Shown here in pieces: positions 7,420 through 13,659 of a DNA stretch of 17,422 nt; within the stretch, counting starts at the first letter, position 1, and the number at the start of each line of letters is the position of its first letter. The position numbers and the translations under genes are program-made. This stretch comes from Clostridia bacterium (GTDB taxonomy: Bacteria > Bacillota_A > Clostridia > Christensenellales > Aristaeellaceae). The DNA lies in NCBI GenBank assembly GCA_017412025.1, contig JAFQOY010000246.1:1-17422 (forward strand), in the 5' to 3' direction. Under the pieces are notes generated by a model. It saw only the letters and a program-made list of their open reading frames with translations. It made no database searches and was not told the DNA's origin.

Positions 7420-7447
7420 ATTTTACACCGTTTGCTCTTTTTGTCAA
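7420..7447 (-). promoter_or_regulatory. Promoter of the TRAP operon
   Basis: On the minus strand a consensus TTGACA (7447-7442) and TAAAAT (7425-7420) are separated by 16 bp. This places the start near 7412 and a leader of roughly 57 nt before dctP, containing the inverted repeat at 7378-7400. Confidence 0.8.
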
Positions 7448-7519
7448 TAATTTTCATGCGCGAAGTGAAAAATGTTCATCTATAAAGAGGGATACCATCG
7501 AAATTTGCAACCAAAAGCG

Positions 7520-7548
7520 CATCCCCTGCATATTGCACGCAGGGGATG
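7520..7548 (-). terminator. Strong hairpin, possible distal terminator for the kinase transcript
   Basis: CATCCCCTGC (7520-7529) and GCAGGGGATG (7539-7548) give a perfect 10-bp stem with a 9-nt loop. On the minus strand the stem is followed within three bases by TTTT, a short U-tract, so it may terminate minus-strand transcription arriving from the kinase. On the plus strand no T-run follows. Confidence 0.4.
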
Positions 7549-7567
7549 GCTTAAAGAGGAGGTGTTC

Positions 7568-7636
7568 ATGCAGGCAGCTTGGCGCTGCGCATCACATCCG
7601 GCGGCTGTGTGCTGCCGGAAGGATGCGCGATCATGA
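7568..7636 (+). CDS. Possible 22-codon small ORF with strong ribosome site
   Basis: An ATG at 7568 is preceded 5 nt upstream by AGGAGG (7557-7562) and opens a 22-codon frame (MQAAWRCASHPAAVCC and six more residues) ending in TGA at 7634-7636. The peptide has three Cys, including a Cys-Cys pair, and no hydrophobic segment. No plus-strand promoter is obvious upstream, and the frame matches nothing I know. It is listed because the ribosome site is as good as those of the real genes here; chance occurrence remains the likelier explanation. Confidence 0.15.
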   Translation: MQAAWRCASHPAAVCCRKDARS

Positions 7637-7743
7637 CGATGGCGGATCTCTCTGGCAGGCTTTCAGCGCGTTGTTCTTCTCTCATGCTGCGGAGAGAAGC
7701 GGTTCCGGATCGCGGTTCATACGCCGCGGCTCCTCGAAACATA

Positions 7744-7770
7744 GCATGCCCGCCGGAAGGACGGGCATGC
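7744..7770 (-). terminator. Hairpin after the PfkB kinase, probable terminator
   Basis: GCATGCCCG (7744-7752) and CGGGCATGC (7762-7770) form a perfect 9-bp stem with a 9-nt loop that can pair further (CC/GG). It starts about 44 nt past the kinase stop on the minus strand. The following bases (CTATGTTTCG) give only a weak U-tract, so termination may be leaky. Confidence 0.5.
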
Positions 7771-7813
7771 AGGAAAGATATGGAAACGACAGAAAAAAGG
7801 AAATGTCGGAGCG

Positions 7814-8731
7814 TCAGACGCGCAGCGCGCTGAAAAGATCCCCGTCGCTGAGCGTCGCGCCGTCGGTCATCACCACGGCGCGGGAGACGCGGTTGGCCAT
7901 GGCAAGGCTCCTGTCAAGCGTCATGCCGCGGCAAAGGCCCAGCAGCATCGCGCCGCAGTGCGAGTCGCCTGCACCGATGGTATCCACGATCTTTTCCGCC
8001 GGCACGCCGGGAACGGTATGCATGCCCGTTTCATCCATATAATGTACGCCCTCGCTGCCTGCCGTGGCGACGACGACGCCGCCGCAGGCGGCGCGCAGGG
8101 AAGAAAGCGCGTCGGCGACGGCGGTTTTGCCGCTCATGGCCATCGCTTCGCCGCAGTTGAGATGCAGGAGCGGATGGAGCGCGAACAGGCGCTGCGTCAG
8201 CTCGGGGCGCACGCGCATGCCGCGCGGGCCGGGCGCATAGACCACCGTGCCGATCCGCCCGGCGCCGTATGCCTCTTCAAGCCAGGAGACGAGCTTTTCT
8301 CCCGTATACTCTTCGATCTCAAGGCCGCACACATAGACGTAATCAAAATGCTGATCATCAAAACGCGCCATCCACGCGGGATCAAACGTGTATTCCGCGC
8401 CGTGCACGGAGACGAAGGTGCGCTCGCCGCCCGCCTCCACATAGCAGTAGCAGCAGCCGTTCTGGGCGTCCGGCAGATCGATGAAGTCGGCGAAGCCGAG
8501 GCTGCCGAGATGATCGCGGACAAAGCCGCCGAACACGCCCTGGCGGCCGACGGGCGTGACAAACGTCAGATCTGCGCCGCCGCGTCCCAGGATATTGGCG
8601 ACATTGTAGGCGCAGCCGCCGATGGCGAAGCGCTGGGAATGGGGATGGATGTTTTCCTCGGTCACAGGCAGATGGTCGACGCGGATGATGACGTCCACGC
8701 AGGTGGAGCCGATGACAAGCACTTTTTTCAT
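7814..8731 (-). CDS. PfkB-family carbohydrate/nucleoside kinase
   Basis: This 305-residue cytoplasmic enzyme belongs to the ribokinase-like fold that phosphorylates a sugar or nucleoside hydroxyl with ATP. The N-terminus KKVLVIGSTCVDVIIRV carries the substrate-binding Asp13; IGGCAYNVANILGRGG (from residue 37) is the first PfkB signature; VDTIGAGDSHCGAMLLG contains the second signature with the anion-hole GAGD and catalytic Asp256. The length is normal. Start ATG at 8731 has an AAAGGG site about 9 nt upstream; further upstream in-frame starts lie past the promoter. It is divergent from the AbgA-like gene, with overlapping promoters and a palindrome between them, so the two units are probably co-regulated. 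The substrate cannot be fixed: ribose, adenosine/inosine, pseudouridine and sugar-acid kinases share these motifs. Confidence 0.92.
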   Translation of the reverse strand: MKKVLVIGSTCVDVIIRVDHLPVTEENIHPHSQRFAIGGCAYNVANILGRGGADLTFVTPVGRQGVFGGFVRDHLGSLGFADFIDLPDAQNGCCYCYVEAGGERTFVSVHGAEYTFDPAWMARFDDQHFDYVYVCGLEIEEYTGEKLVSWLEEAYGAGRIGTVVYAPGPRGMRVRPELTQRLFALHPLLHLNCGEAMAMSGKTAVADALSSLRAACGGVVVATAGSEGVHYMDETGMHTVPGVPAEKIVDTIGAGDSHCGAMLLGLCRGMTLDRSLAMANRVSRAVVMTDGATLSDGDLFSALRV

Positions 8732-8761
8732 ATGGATGAACCCTTTCGTTCCTATAAAATC

Positions 8762-8771
8762 GGATGCATCC
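8762..8771. promoter_or_regulatory. Palindrome at the kinase transcription start
   Basis: GGATGCATCC is a perfect 10-bp palindrome directly abutting the -10 box (8772-8777) of the kinase promoter and covering its predicted start site. It is a candidate operator. Confidence 0.4.
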
Positions 8772-8800
8772 AGTATACCCTGCTTGAAGCAGGCCGTCAA
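8772..8800 (-). promoter_or_regulatory. Promoter of the PfkB kinase gene
   Basis: On the minus strand TTGACG (8800-8795) and TATACT (8777-8772) are 17 bp apart. The start would be near 8765, giving a leader of about 34 nt. The spacer contains the dyad at 8779-8793. Confidence 0.75.
8779..8793. promoter_or_regulatory. Candidate operator controlling both divergent promoters
   Basis: CCTGCTT-G-AAGCAGG is a perfect 7+1+7 dyad. It fills the spacer of the minus-strand kinase promoter and covers the -35 box (8784-8789) of the plus-strand AbgA promoter, so one dimeric repressor bound here would block both units. No regulator gene is adjacent. Confidence 0.6.
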
Positions 8801-8812
8801 TTATGCTATATT
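8784..8812 (+). promoter_or_regulatory. Promoter of the AbgA-like/deaminase operon
   Basis: TTGAAG (8784-8789) and TATATT (8807-8812) are 17 bp apart, with a TGC extension just before the -10 box. The start would be near 8819, leaving a leader of about 87 nt that contains the 10-bp palindrome CGGCGCGCCG (8828-8837). Confidence 0.75.
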
Positions 8813-8905
8813 GAATTTGATGTCGGGCGGCGCGCCGGATGCGAAGGGACGCTGGAAAACCGGCGATGATGAATATGGAAGAAGAAACAGCGGAGGTTAC
8901 GGGCG

Positions 8906-10234
8906 ATGAAACGGCAGACGGGAGAGAGAATCACGCGGCTGGCGGCAGAGCTGCAGCCGTATATGACGGGAATCAGAAGGAGCATTCACCGCTTTCCGGA
9001 GACGGGCTGGCTGGAGATGCGCACAAGCGCGCTGATTGCCAGGGAGCTCACGGAGATGGGCTATGAGGTGATGACCGGACGCAGCGTCTGCCGGGAGGAG
9101 GCGCGCATGGGCGTGCCGGATACGCTGACGACAAAAAAGCATCTTGAGCGCGTGCTCGCTTACGGCGCGGAGGAGGCGTACCTGACGCAGGAGATGCGGG
9201 AAGGATTCACCGGCGTTGTCGGCGTGCTGCGCTGCGGCGAGGGGCCGACGGTGGCGCTTCGCTTTGACATCGACGCGCTGGGCATGCAGGAATGCGCGGA
9301 GGAGACGCACAGGCCGCATGCCGAGGGCTTTGCCAGCGTCAACAAGGGCATGATGCATGCCTGCGGTCACGACGGCCACGCGGCCATCGGCCTGGGCGCG
9401 GCGAAGGTGCTGATGGAGATGAAGGACAGCCTGCACGGCACGGTCAGGCTGCTGTTTCAGCCGGGCGAGGAGGGGGCGCGCGGCGCGCGCGCCATGGTCG
9501 CGGCCGGGCATCTTGACGATGTGGATGTGTTCATCGGCTCGCACATCGCGCCGACGGACAGCCTTGACGACGGCGATGTGACGGCGGGCACGTACGGCTC
9601 GCTTGCAACCACCAAATACGACGTGATCTTTACCGGAAAGGCGGCGCATGCGGGCGGCTATCCCGAAAAGGGCAGCAACGCGCTGCTTGCCGCCTGCACG
9701 GCGGCGCTGAACCTGCATGCCATTGCGCGGCACAGCGGCGGGCAGAGCCGCGTGAACGTGGGCACGCTGCATGCGGGCACGGGGCGCAATGTGATTGCCG
9801 ACCGGGCGGTGATGCAGCTGGAGGTGCGCGGAGAGACCACGGAAATCAATGCTTTTGTCGCGGCGTCTGCGGTAGAAATCTGCGAGGGGGCTGCGCGGAT
9901 GCAGGGCTGCAGCGTGGAGATGATCAGGATGGGCGAAGCGGAGGGGCAGCACAGCGACCTTTGCCTGATTGAGCGGATTGCCCAAACGGTGAAGGCGCAG
10001 CTGCCGGATCTGACGCTGAGCAGCGTGCAGAACGCGCAGAACTGGGGCAGCGAGGACATCTCCATCATGATGAACCGCGTGCAGAGCCGCGGCGGCCTGG
10101 CGACCTACATGCGCGTGATGACGCCGATGGCGGGCGACCAGCATACGGTGACGTTTGATTTTGACGAGAGCGTGCTTGAAAAGAGCGTGCGCGTGTTCTG
10201 CGCGGCGGCGGTGGACGTTCTCGGCGGCGAATAA
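8906..10234 (+). CDS. M20-family amidohydrolase, AbgA-like
   Basis: This 442-residue cytoplasmic zinc or manganese hydrolase belongs to the M20D amidohydrolases. Metal ligands are visible in MHACGHDGH (Cys153, His155), QPGEEG (Glu188-Glu189) and GSHI (His213), with the dimerisation-domain His in GKAAHAGGYPEKGSNAL (His248). As I recall the E. coli protein, the RMGVPD stretch (residues 68-72), FASVNKGMMHACGHDGH, RVNVGTLHAGTGRNV and WGSEDISIMM closely follow AbgA, subunit A of p-aminobenzoyl-glutamate hydrolase. The length (AbgA is about 436) also fits. No AbgB-like second subunit is present, so it may act alone or on another N-acyl amino acid or dipeptide. The start has GGAGG 9 nt upstream. The deaminase-like gene follows after 36 nt, probably in one transcript. 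Confidence 0.9.
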   Translation: MKRQTGERITRLAAELQPYMTGIRRSIHRFPETGWLEMRTSALIARELTEMGYEVMTGRSVCREEARMGVPDTLTTKKHLERVLAYGAEEAYLTQEMREGFTGVVGVLRCGEGPTVALRFDIDALGMQECAEETHRPHAEGFASVNKGMMHACGHDGHAAIGLGAAKVLMEMKDSLHGTVRLLFQPGEEGARGARAMVAAGHLDDVDVFIGSHIAPTDSLDDGDVTAGTYGSLATTKYDVIFTGKAAHAGGYPEKGSNALLAACTAALNLHAIARHSGGQSRVNVGTLHAGTGRNVIADRAVMQLEVRGETTEINAFVAASAVEICEGAARMQGCSVEMIRMGEAEGQHSDLCLIERIAQTVKAQLPDLTLSSVQNAQNWGSEDISIMMNRVQSRGGLATYMRVMTPMAGDQHTVTFDFDESVLEKSVRVFCAAAVDVLGGE

Positions 10235-10270
10235 GCGGAAATACACATTTTGTTTGCGCGGAGGGAGCAC

Positions 10271-11593
10271 ATGACCACACTTTTGCATCACGCATATATC
10301 CTGACGATGGACGACGCGTATACCGCCTATCCGGACGGCTATCTGCTCGTCGAGGGAAACCGGATTGCCGAAACCGGCGCGGGCGCATATACGGGCGGCG
10401 CCAGGATCGACGAAACCATCGACTGCGGCGGCGGCATTCTGCTGCCGGGCTTTGTCAATACGCACTGCCATGCGTCGATGGTACCCTTCCGCACGATGGG
10501 CGACGACTGCCAGGACAGGCTCAGAAGGTTCCTCTTTCCGCTTGAAAACGAGGCGATGACGCCGGAGCTGGTGTATCTGGGCGCGAAGTACGGCATTGCG
10601 GAGATGCTCCTGGCCGGCGTGACGACGTTTGCGGACATGTATTACTTTGAGGACGAGGTGGCAAAGGCATGCCTTGAGACGGGCATGCGCGGCTATCTGG
10701 GCGAGACGATCATCGGCCAGACGACGTGCGACAGCCCGGATGCGCCCTACGGCGGCTTTGCCATCGCGGAAGCGATGCTCAAAAAGTACCGGGGCTGCGA
10801 TCTGGTGCGCCCGATCATCGCGCCGCACGGCACGACGACCTGCGATGGGGAGGCGCTTGCGCGCTGCCATGCGCTGGCCAGGGAATACGGCACGCTCATG
10901 ACGCTGCACGTGAGCGAGATGGACTATGAGATGAAGCATTTTGCTGAGATGGGATTGACGCCGATCCAGTTCCTTGACCGCATCGGCGCGGCGGACGGGC
11001 ATCTGCTGGCGGCGCACTGCATCCATCTGACGGATGAAGACGTGGCGCTGATGAAGGCGCGCGGCGTGCGCGTGGCGCACTGCGTCGGCAGCAACGCCAA
11101 GGCGGGCAAGGGGGTCGCGCCGGTGAAGGAGCTTGCCGCAGCGGGCGTGGCGCTGGGGCTTGGCACGGACGGCCCGTCCTCCGGCAACACGCTGAGCATG
11201 TTTGACCAGATGCGCCTGTTTGCGCTGGCGCACAAGACCAAGAACAGGGACAGGAGCCTGTTCCCGGCGAGGGAGATCGTGGCCTTTGCCACGCGCGGCG
11301 GCGCGGAGGCGCTTGGAGCGCAGGCCATGATCGGACAGCTGAAGCCCGGTATGCGCGCGGATCTGACGCTCGTCTCCACGCGCGGCGCGCACATGTTCCC
11401 GGTGTATAATCCCTATTCCGCGCTGGTGTACGGCGCGAACGCGTCGGACGTGGAGATGGTGATGACCTCCGGCGTCATCCGCGTGCGGAACCATCGCCTT
11501 GCGCAGATGGATATCGGCGCGCTCAGGGAAGCGCTTTCCGGCGCGATGGGGCCGTTTATGGCCTCGGCCGCGCGGTATGCGGATATCATCTGA
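10271..11593 (+). CDS. COG0402 amidohydrolase, MtaD/SAH-deaminase-like
   Basis: This 440-residue metal-dependent hydrolase has the (beta/alpha)8 amidohydrolase fold of the ATZ/TRZ group, whose members deaminate purines, adenosyl compounds, pterins or triazines. It shows the N-terminal His-x-His pair (GFVNTHCHASM, His65 and His67), a ligand His and Glu in TLHVSEMD (His213, Glu216), AAHCIHLTDEDVALM, VAHCVGSNAKAG where MtaD has HCPxSN, and GLGTDGPSSGNTLSMFD with the catalytic Asp300. Pattern and length resemble methylthioadenosine/S-adenosylhomocysteine deaminases best, but variation in the substrate loop leaves other aminated rings open. The ATG at 10271 is chosen because GGAGGGAG lies just upstream; an in-frame TTG at 10250 precedes that site. 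It follows the AbgA-like gene closely and precedes the ABC importer. Confidence 0.88.
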   Translation: MTTLLHHAYILTMDDAYTAYPDGYLLVEGNRIAETGAGAYTGGARIDETIDCGGGILLPGFVNTHCHASMVPFRTMGDDCQDRLRRFLFPLENEAMTPELVYLGAKYGIAEMLLAGVTTFADMYYFEDEVAKACLETGMRGYLGETIIGQTTCDSPDAPYGGFAIAEAMLKKYRGCDLVRPIIAPHGTTTCDGEALARCHALAREYGTLMTLHVSEMDYEMKHFAEMGLTPIQFLDRIGAADGHLLAAHCIHLTDEDVALMKARGVRVAHCVGSNAKAGKGVAPVKELAAAGVALGLGTDGPSSGNTLSMFDQMRLFALAHKTKNRDRSLFPAREIVAFATRGGAEALGAQAMIGQLKPGMRADLTLVSTRGAHMFPVYNPYSALVYGANASDVEMVMTSGVIRVRNHRLAQMDIGALREALSGAMGPFMASAARYADII

Positions 11594-11600
11594 CGGATTA

Positions 11601-11638
11601 TGACGAACAATGCGGACGACGGGACAAACATTGTGTCA
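11601..11638 (+). other. Compound inverted repeat after the deaminase gene
   Basis: TGAC-ga-ACAATG (11601-11612) is mirrored by CATTGT-GTCA (11629-11638) across 16 bp, ten paired bases in all. There is no following T-run, so it is a poor terminator; its place 18 bp ahead of the importer -35 box fits an upstream operator or a processing hairpin. Confidence 0.35.
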
Positions 11639-11651
11639 GAAAAAAAGCCTT

Positions 11652-11687
11652 TACATTGACTTACATGTATATGTATGTTAAAATGTA
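11652..11687 (+). promoter_or_regulatory. Promoter and TACAT/ATGTA operator array of the ABC importer
   Basis: TTGACT (11656-11661) and TAAAAT (11679-11684) are exactly 17 bp apart, a strong sigma-A promoter with start near 11691. The 36 bp hold five copies of the pentamer TACAT or its complement ATGTA (at 11652, 11662, 11665, 11671 and 11683). The outer pair, TACATT and AATGTA, brackets the core promoter symmetrically. This AT-rich array contrasts with its GC-rich surroundings and looks like a repressor site. Confidence 0.75.
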
Positions 11688-11753
11688 GTGTATTTTACCG
11701 AACATTTTCGGTGCTTCCGGGAATGCTTCCCGAACGGAAAGGATGAACTGCTG

Positions 11754-12584
11754 GTGAACCGCAAAAAGAATTTCATTTGGCTGCTTCTGGTGATTCCGGG
11801 CGTGTTCTTCGTCGCGCTCTTCATGCTCATTCCGCTGTTTTCGCTGTGTCTGACCTCGTTTTTCCCGGATCAGTCCTTTTCGCTGTCGGCGTACTTTTCC
11901 CTGTTTAAGGATCCATACTTTCAGCAGACGTTTGTGCGCAGCATCCGCCTGAGCCTGCTCTCCACGTTCATGTGCGCGCTGCTGGGCTTCCCGACGGCGT
12001 ATTACATCAGCAAGTATTCCCGGCACAAGGGCATGATGATGGCGTTTGCGGTGTTCCCGATGTTCACCAGCCCGGTCGTGCGTTCCTTTTCCTGGATGGT
12101 GCTGCTGGGCAAGCGCGGCATTGTAAACAATTTCCTCGTCTGGACGGGTCTGTTCGCCAAGCCGCAGTCGCTGCTGTATAACGAGTTTTCCATGACGGTC
12201 GGCTTTGTGCAGCTGTTCCTGCCGCAGATGATCCTGGCGCTTATCGGCGTGATGGACAATATCCCGGACGATCTGACGCTTGCCGCGGGCAACCTCGGCG
12301 CGACAAAGCTGGGCTCGTTCTTCCGCGTCGTGTTCCCGCTGAGCATTTCCGGCCTGGTCACCGGCAGCGTGCTGGTCTTTACCGGCTGCATGACGGCGTA
12401 CACCACGCCGCAGCTGCTGGGCGGACCGGATACCCGCGTGCTGGCGACGATGGTCTATCAATACGCCATGAGCCTGCGGGACTGGACGCAGGCGTCGGTG
12501 GTGGCTGTTGTGATGATCGTGGTCACGATGGCGATTTCCAGCGTATTCAACTCGATGAGCCGCAAGATCAACCCGATGGCGTAA
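11754..12584 (+). CDS. ABC transporter permease, PotB-like
   Basis: This 276-residue inner-membrane protein has six hydrophobic segments and the cytoplasmic EAA loop LAAGNLGATKLGSFFRVVFP that docks to the ATPase. The N-terminal segment (NFIWLLLVIPGVFFVALFML) and the SFLLD-like SLCLTSFFPDQSFSL region are typical of PotB/spermidine-putrescine-type permeases. I take the GTG at 11754 as start: GGAAAGGA lies about 10 nt upstream, and an in-frame GTG at 11688 coincides with the predicted transcription start and cannot be translated efficiently. It heads a four-gene operon (permease, ATPase, binding protein, permease); the ATPase gene starts 13 nt after its stop. Both permeases are needed for a heterodimeric channel. 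Confidence 0.9.
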   Translation: MNRKKNFIWLLLVIPGVFFVALFMLIPLFSLCLTSFFPDQSFSLSAYFSLFKDPYFQQTFVRSIRLSLLSTFMCALLGFPTAYYISKYSRHKGMMMAFAVFPMFTSPVVRSFSWMVLLGKRGIVNNFLVWTGLFAKPQSLLYNEFSMTVGFVQLFLPQMILALIGVMDNIPDDLTLAAGNLGATKLGSFFRVVFPLSISGLVTGSVLVFTGCMTAYTTPQLLGGPDTRVLATMVYQYAMSLRDWTQASVVAVVMIVVTMAISSVFNSMSRKINPMA

Positions 12585-12597
12585 GGAGGAAAACACC

Positions 12598-13635
12598 GTG
12601 GCACTGCTTGAACTCAAGAACATTACCGCCGGTTACGACCAGAACATCATCCTCAAGGATTTCAATATCAGCGTGGAGAAGGGCGAGTTTGTCAGCCTGC
12701 TGGGTTCCTCCGGCTGCGGCAAGACGACCTGCCTGCGCCTGATCGCCGGCTTTGCCGATCCGATGAAGGGGCAGATTCTCTTCAACGGACAGGACTACAC
12801 CAACGTGCCGCTGCACAAGCGCAACTTCGGCTTCGTCTTCCAGAGCTATGCGCTCTTCCCGCATCTGACCGTGTTTGACAACGTCGCCTTCGGCCTGAAG
12901 ATGCGCAAGATGGATAAGGAAACCATCAAAAAGGAAGTCATGGAGATGCTCAGGGTCGTCGATCTGGAAGGCTTTGAAAACCGCTTCCCGCGCGAGATGT
13001 CCGGCGGCCAGCGTCAGCGCGTGGCGCTTGCGCGCGCGCTGGTGATCAAGCCCGACCTGCTGATGTTTGACGAGCCGCTGTCTAACCTCGACGCGAAGTT
13101 GCGCGTGAAGATGCGCGTGGAAATCCGCAAGCTCCAGCAGAAGCTGGGCTTCACCGCGATCTACGTCACGCACGATCAGGAGGAGTGCTTCGCCATCAGC
13201 GACAAGGTCGCCATCATGAACAAGGGCGTCATCGAGCAGATGGATACCCCGAGCGAGATCTACAACAGGCCGAAGACCGAGTTCATCGCACGCTTCGTCG
13301 GCTTTGAAAACTTCTTTGATCTTGAGCGCGTGGGCGCGTGCGAGTTCCGCGCGAAGAACGGCGCGCTCATCCGCACAGCGCAGGATCATGCCGCCGCCGC
13401 GCTCAAGGGCTGCATCCGCCCGGGCGATGTGACCGTCGGCCCTGCCGGCGCGGACATGCCCAACGCCATTGAGGGCCGCGTGATGGTGTCCACCTTCCTC
13501 GGCCAGCACAATCAGATCAACGTGATGACCGACGTGGGCGAATTCGTCGTCAGCACGGATCAGACTCAGGTTTTCCCCGTGGGCGAGACGGTAACGCTCT
13601 CCCTTGCGGCAAACAAAATTATTCTCATCGACTAA
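12598..13635 (+). CDS. ABC transporter ATP-binding protein, PotA-like
   Basis: This 345-residue cytoplasmic ATPase energises the importer. All catalytic elements are intact: Walker A GSSGCGKT (36-43), Q-loop Gln82 in GFVFQSYALFPHLTV, signature SGGQRQR (135-141), Walker B LLMFDEP (Asp158, Glu159), D-loop SNLD, and switch His192 in YVTHDQEE. The segment after about residue 235 is a regulatory TOBE-type domain, as in PotA, FbpC and MalK-class ATPases. The start is GTG with a strong GGAGG site about 9 nt upstream. It lies 13 nt after the first permease and 24 nt before the binding protein. Sequence places it in the polyamine/iron/thiamine-type (CUT2-like) group without fixing the substrate. Confidence 0.95.
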   Translation: MALLELKNITAGYDQNIILKDFNISVEKGEFVSLLGSSGCGKTTCLRLIAGFADPMKGQILFNGQDYTNVPLHKRNFGFVFQSYALFPHLTVFDNVAFGLKMRKMDKETIKKEVMEMLRVVDLEGFENRFPREMSGGQRQRVALARALVIKPDLLMFDEPLSNLDAKLRVKMRVEIRKLQQKLGFTAIYVTHDQEECFAISDKVAIMNKGVIEQMDTPSEIYNRPKTEFIARFVGFENFFDLERVGACEFRAKNGALIRTAQDHAAAALKGCIRPGDVTVGPAGADMPNAIEGRVMVSTFLGQHNQINVMTDVGEFVVSTDQTQVFPVGETVTLSLAANKIILID

Positions 13636-13659
13636 GCGTATGTACAGGAGGAAGCAACA

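Larger units (their letters stand above)
7501..7813. other. Hairpin-rich intergenic region
   Basis: These 313 bases between the TRAP operon promoter and the kinase stop hold no recognised gene. They carry several inverted repeats: CATCCCCTGC/GCAGGGGATG (7520-7529, 7539-7548), a CCGGC/GCCGG hairpin near 7599-7619, CTTCTCTC/GAGAGAAG (7676-7683, 7692-7699), and GCATGCCCG/CGGGCATGC (7744-7752, 7762-7770). A 22-codon reading frame with a strong ribosome site sits at 7568-7636. It may be the long 3' untranslated tail of the kinase transcript or an unrecognised structured RNA; I cannot match it to a known RNA family. Confidence 0.45.

Noticed and set aside
7356..7457. N-terminal extension of DctP to an ATG at 7457
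   Set aside because: It would start upstream of the -10 box and place the signal peptide internally; the ATG at 7355 has a perfect ribosome site.
8732..8800. N-terminal extension of the PfkB kinase to 8800
   Set aside because: It would be encoded across the kinase's own promoter, and MKKVLVIGS is the normal family start.
8897..11494. An 865-codon open frame on the minus strand opposite the two hydrolase genes
   Set aside because: Same reason: low-complexity His/Arg-rich translation antisense to genes with complete catalytic motifs.
11688..11753. N-terminal extension of the first ABC permease to a GTG at 11688
   Set aside because: The codon lies at or before the predicted transcription start; GTG at 11754 has a ribosome site and gives a normal PotB-like N-terminus.
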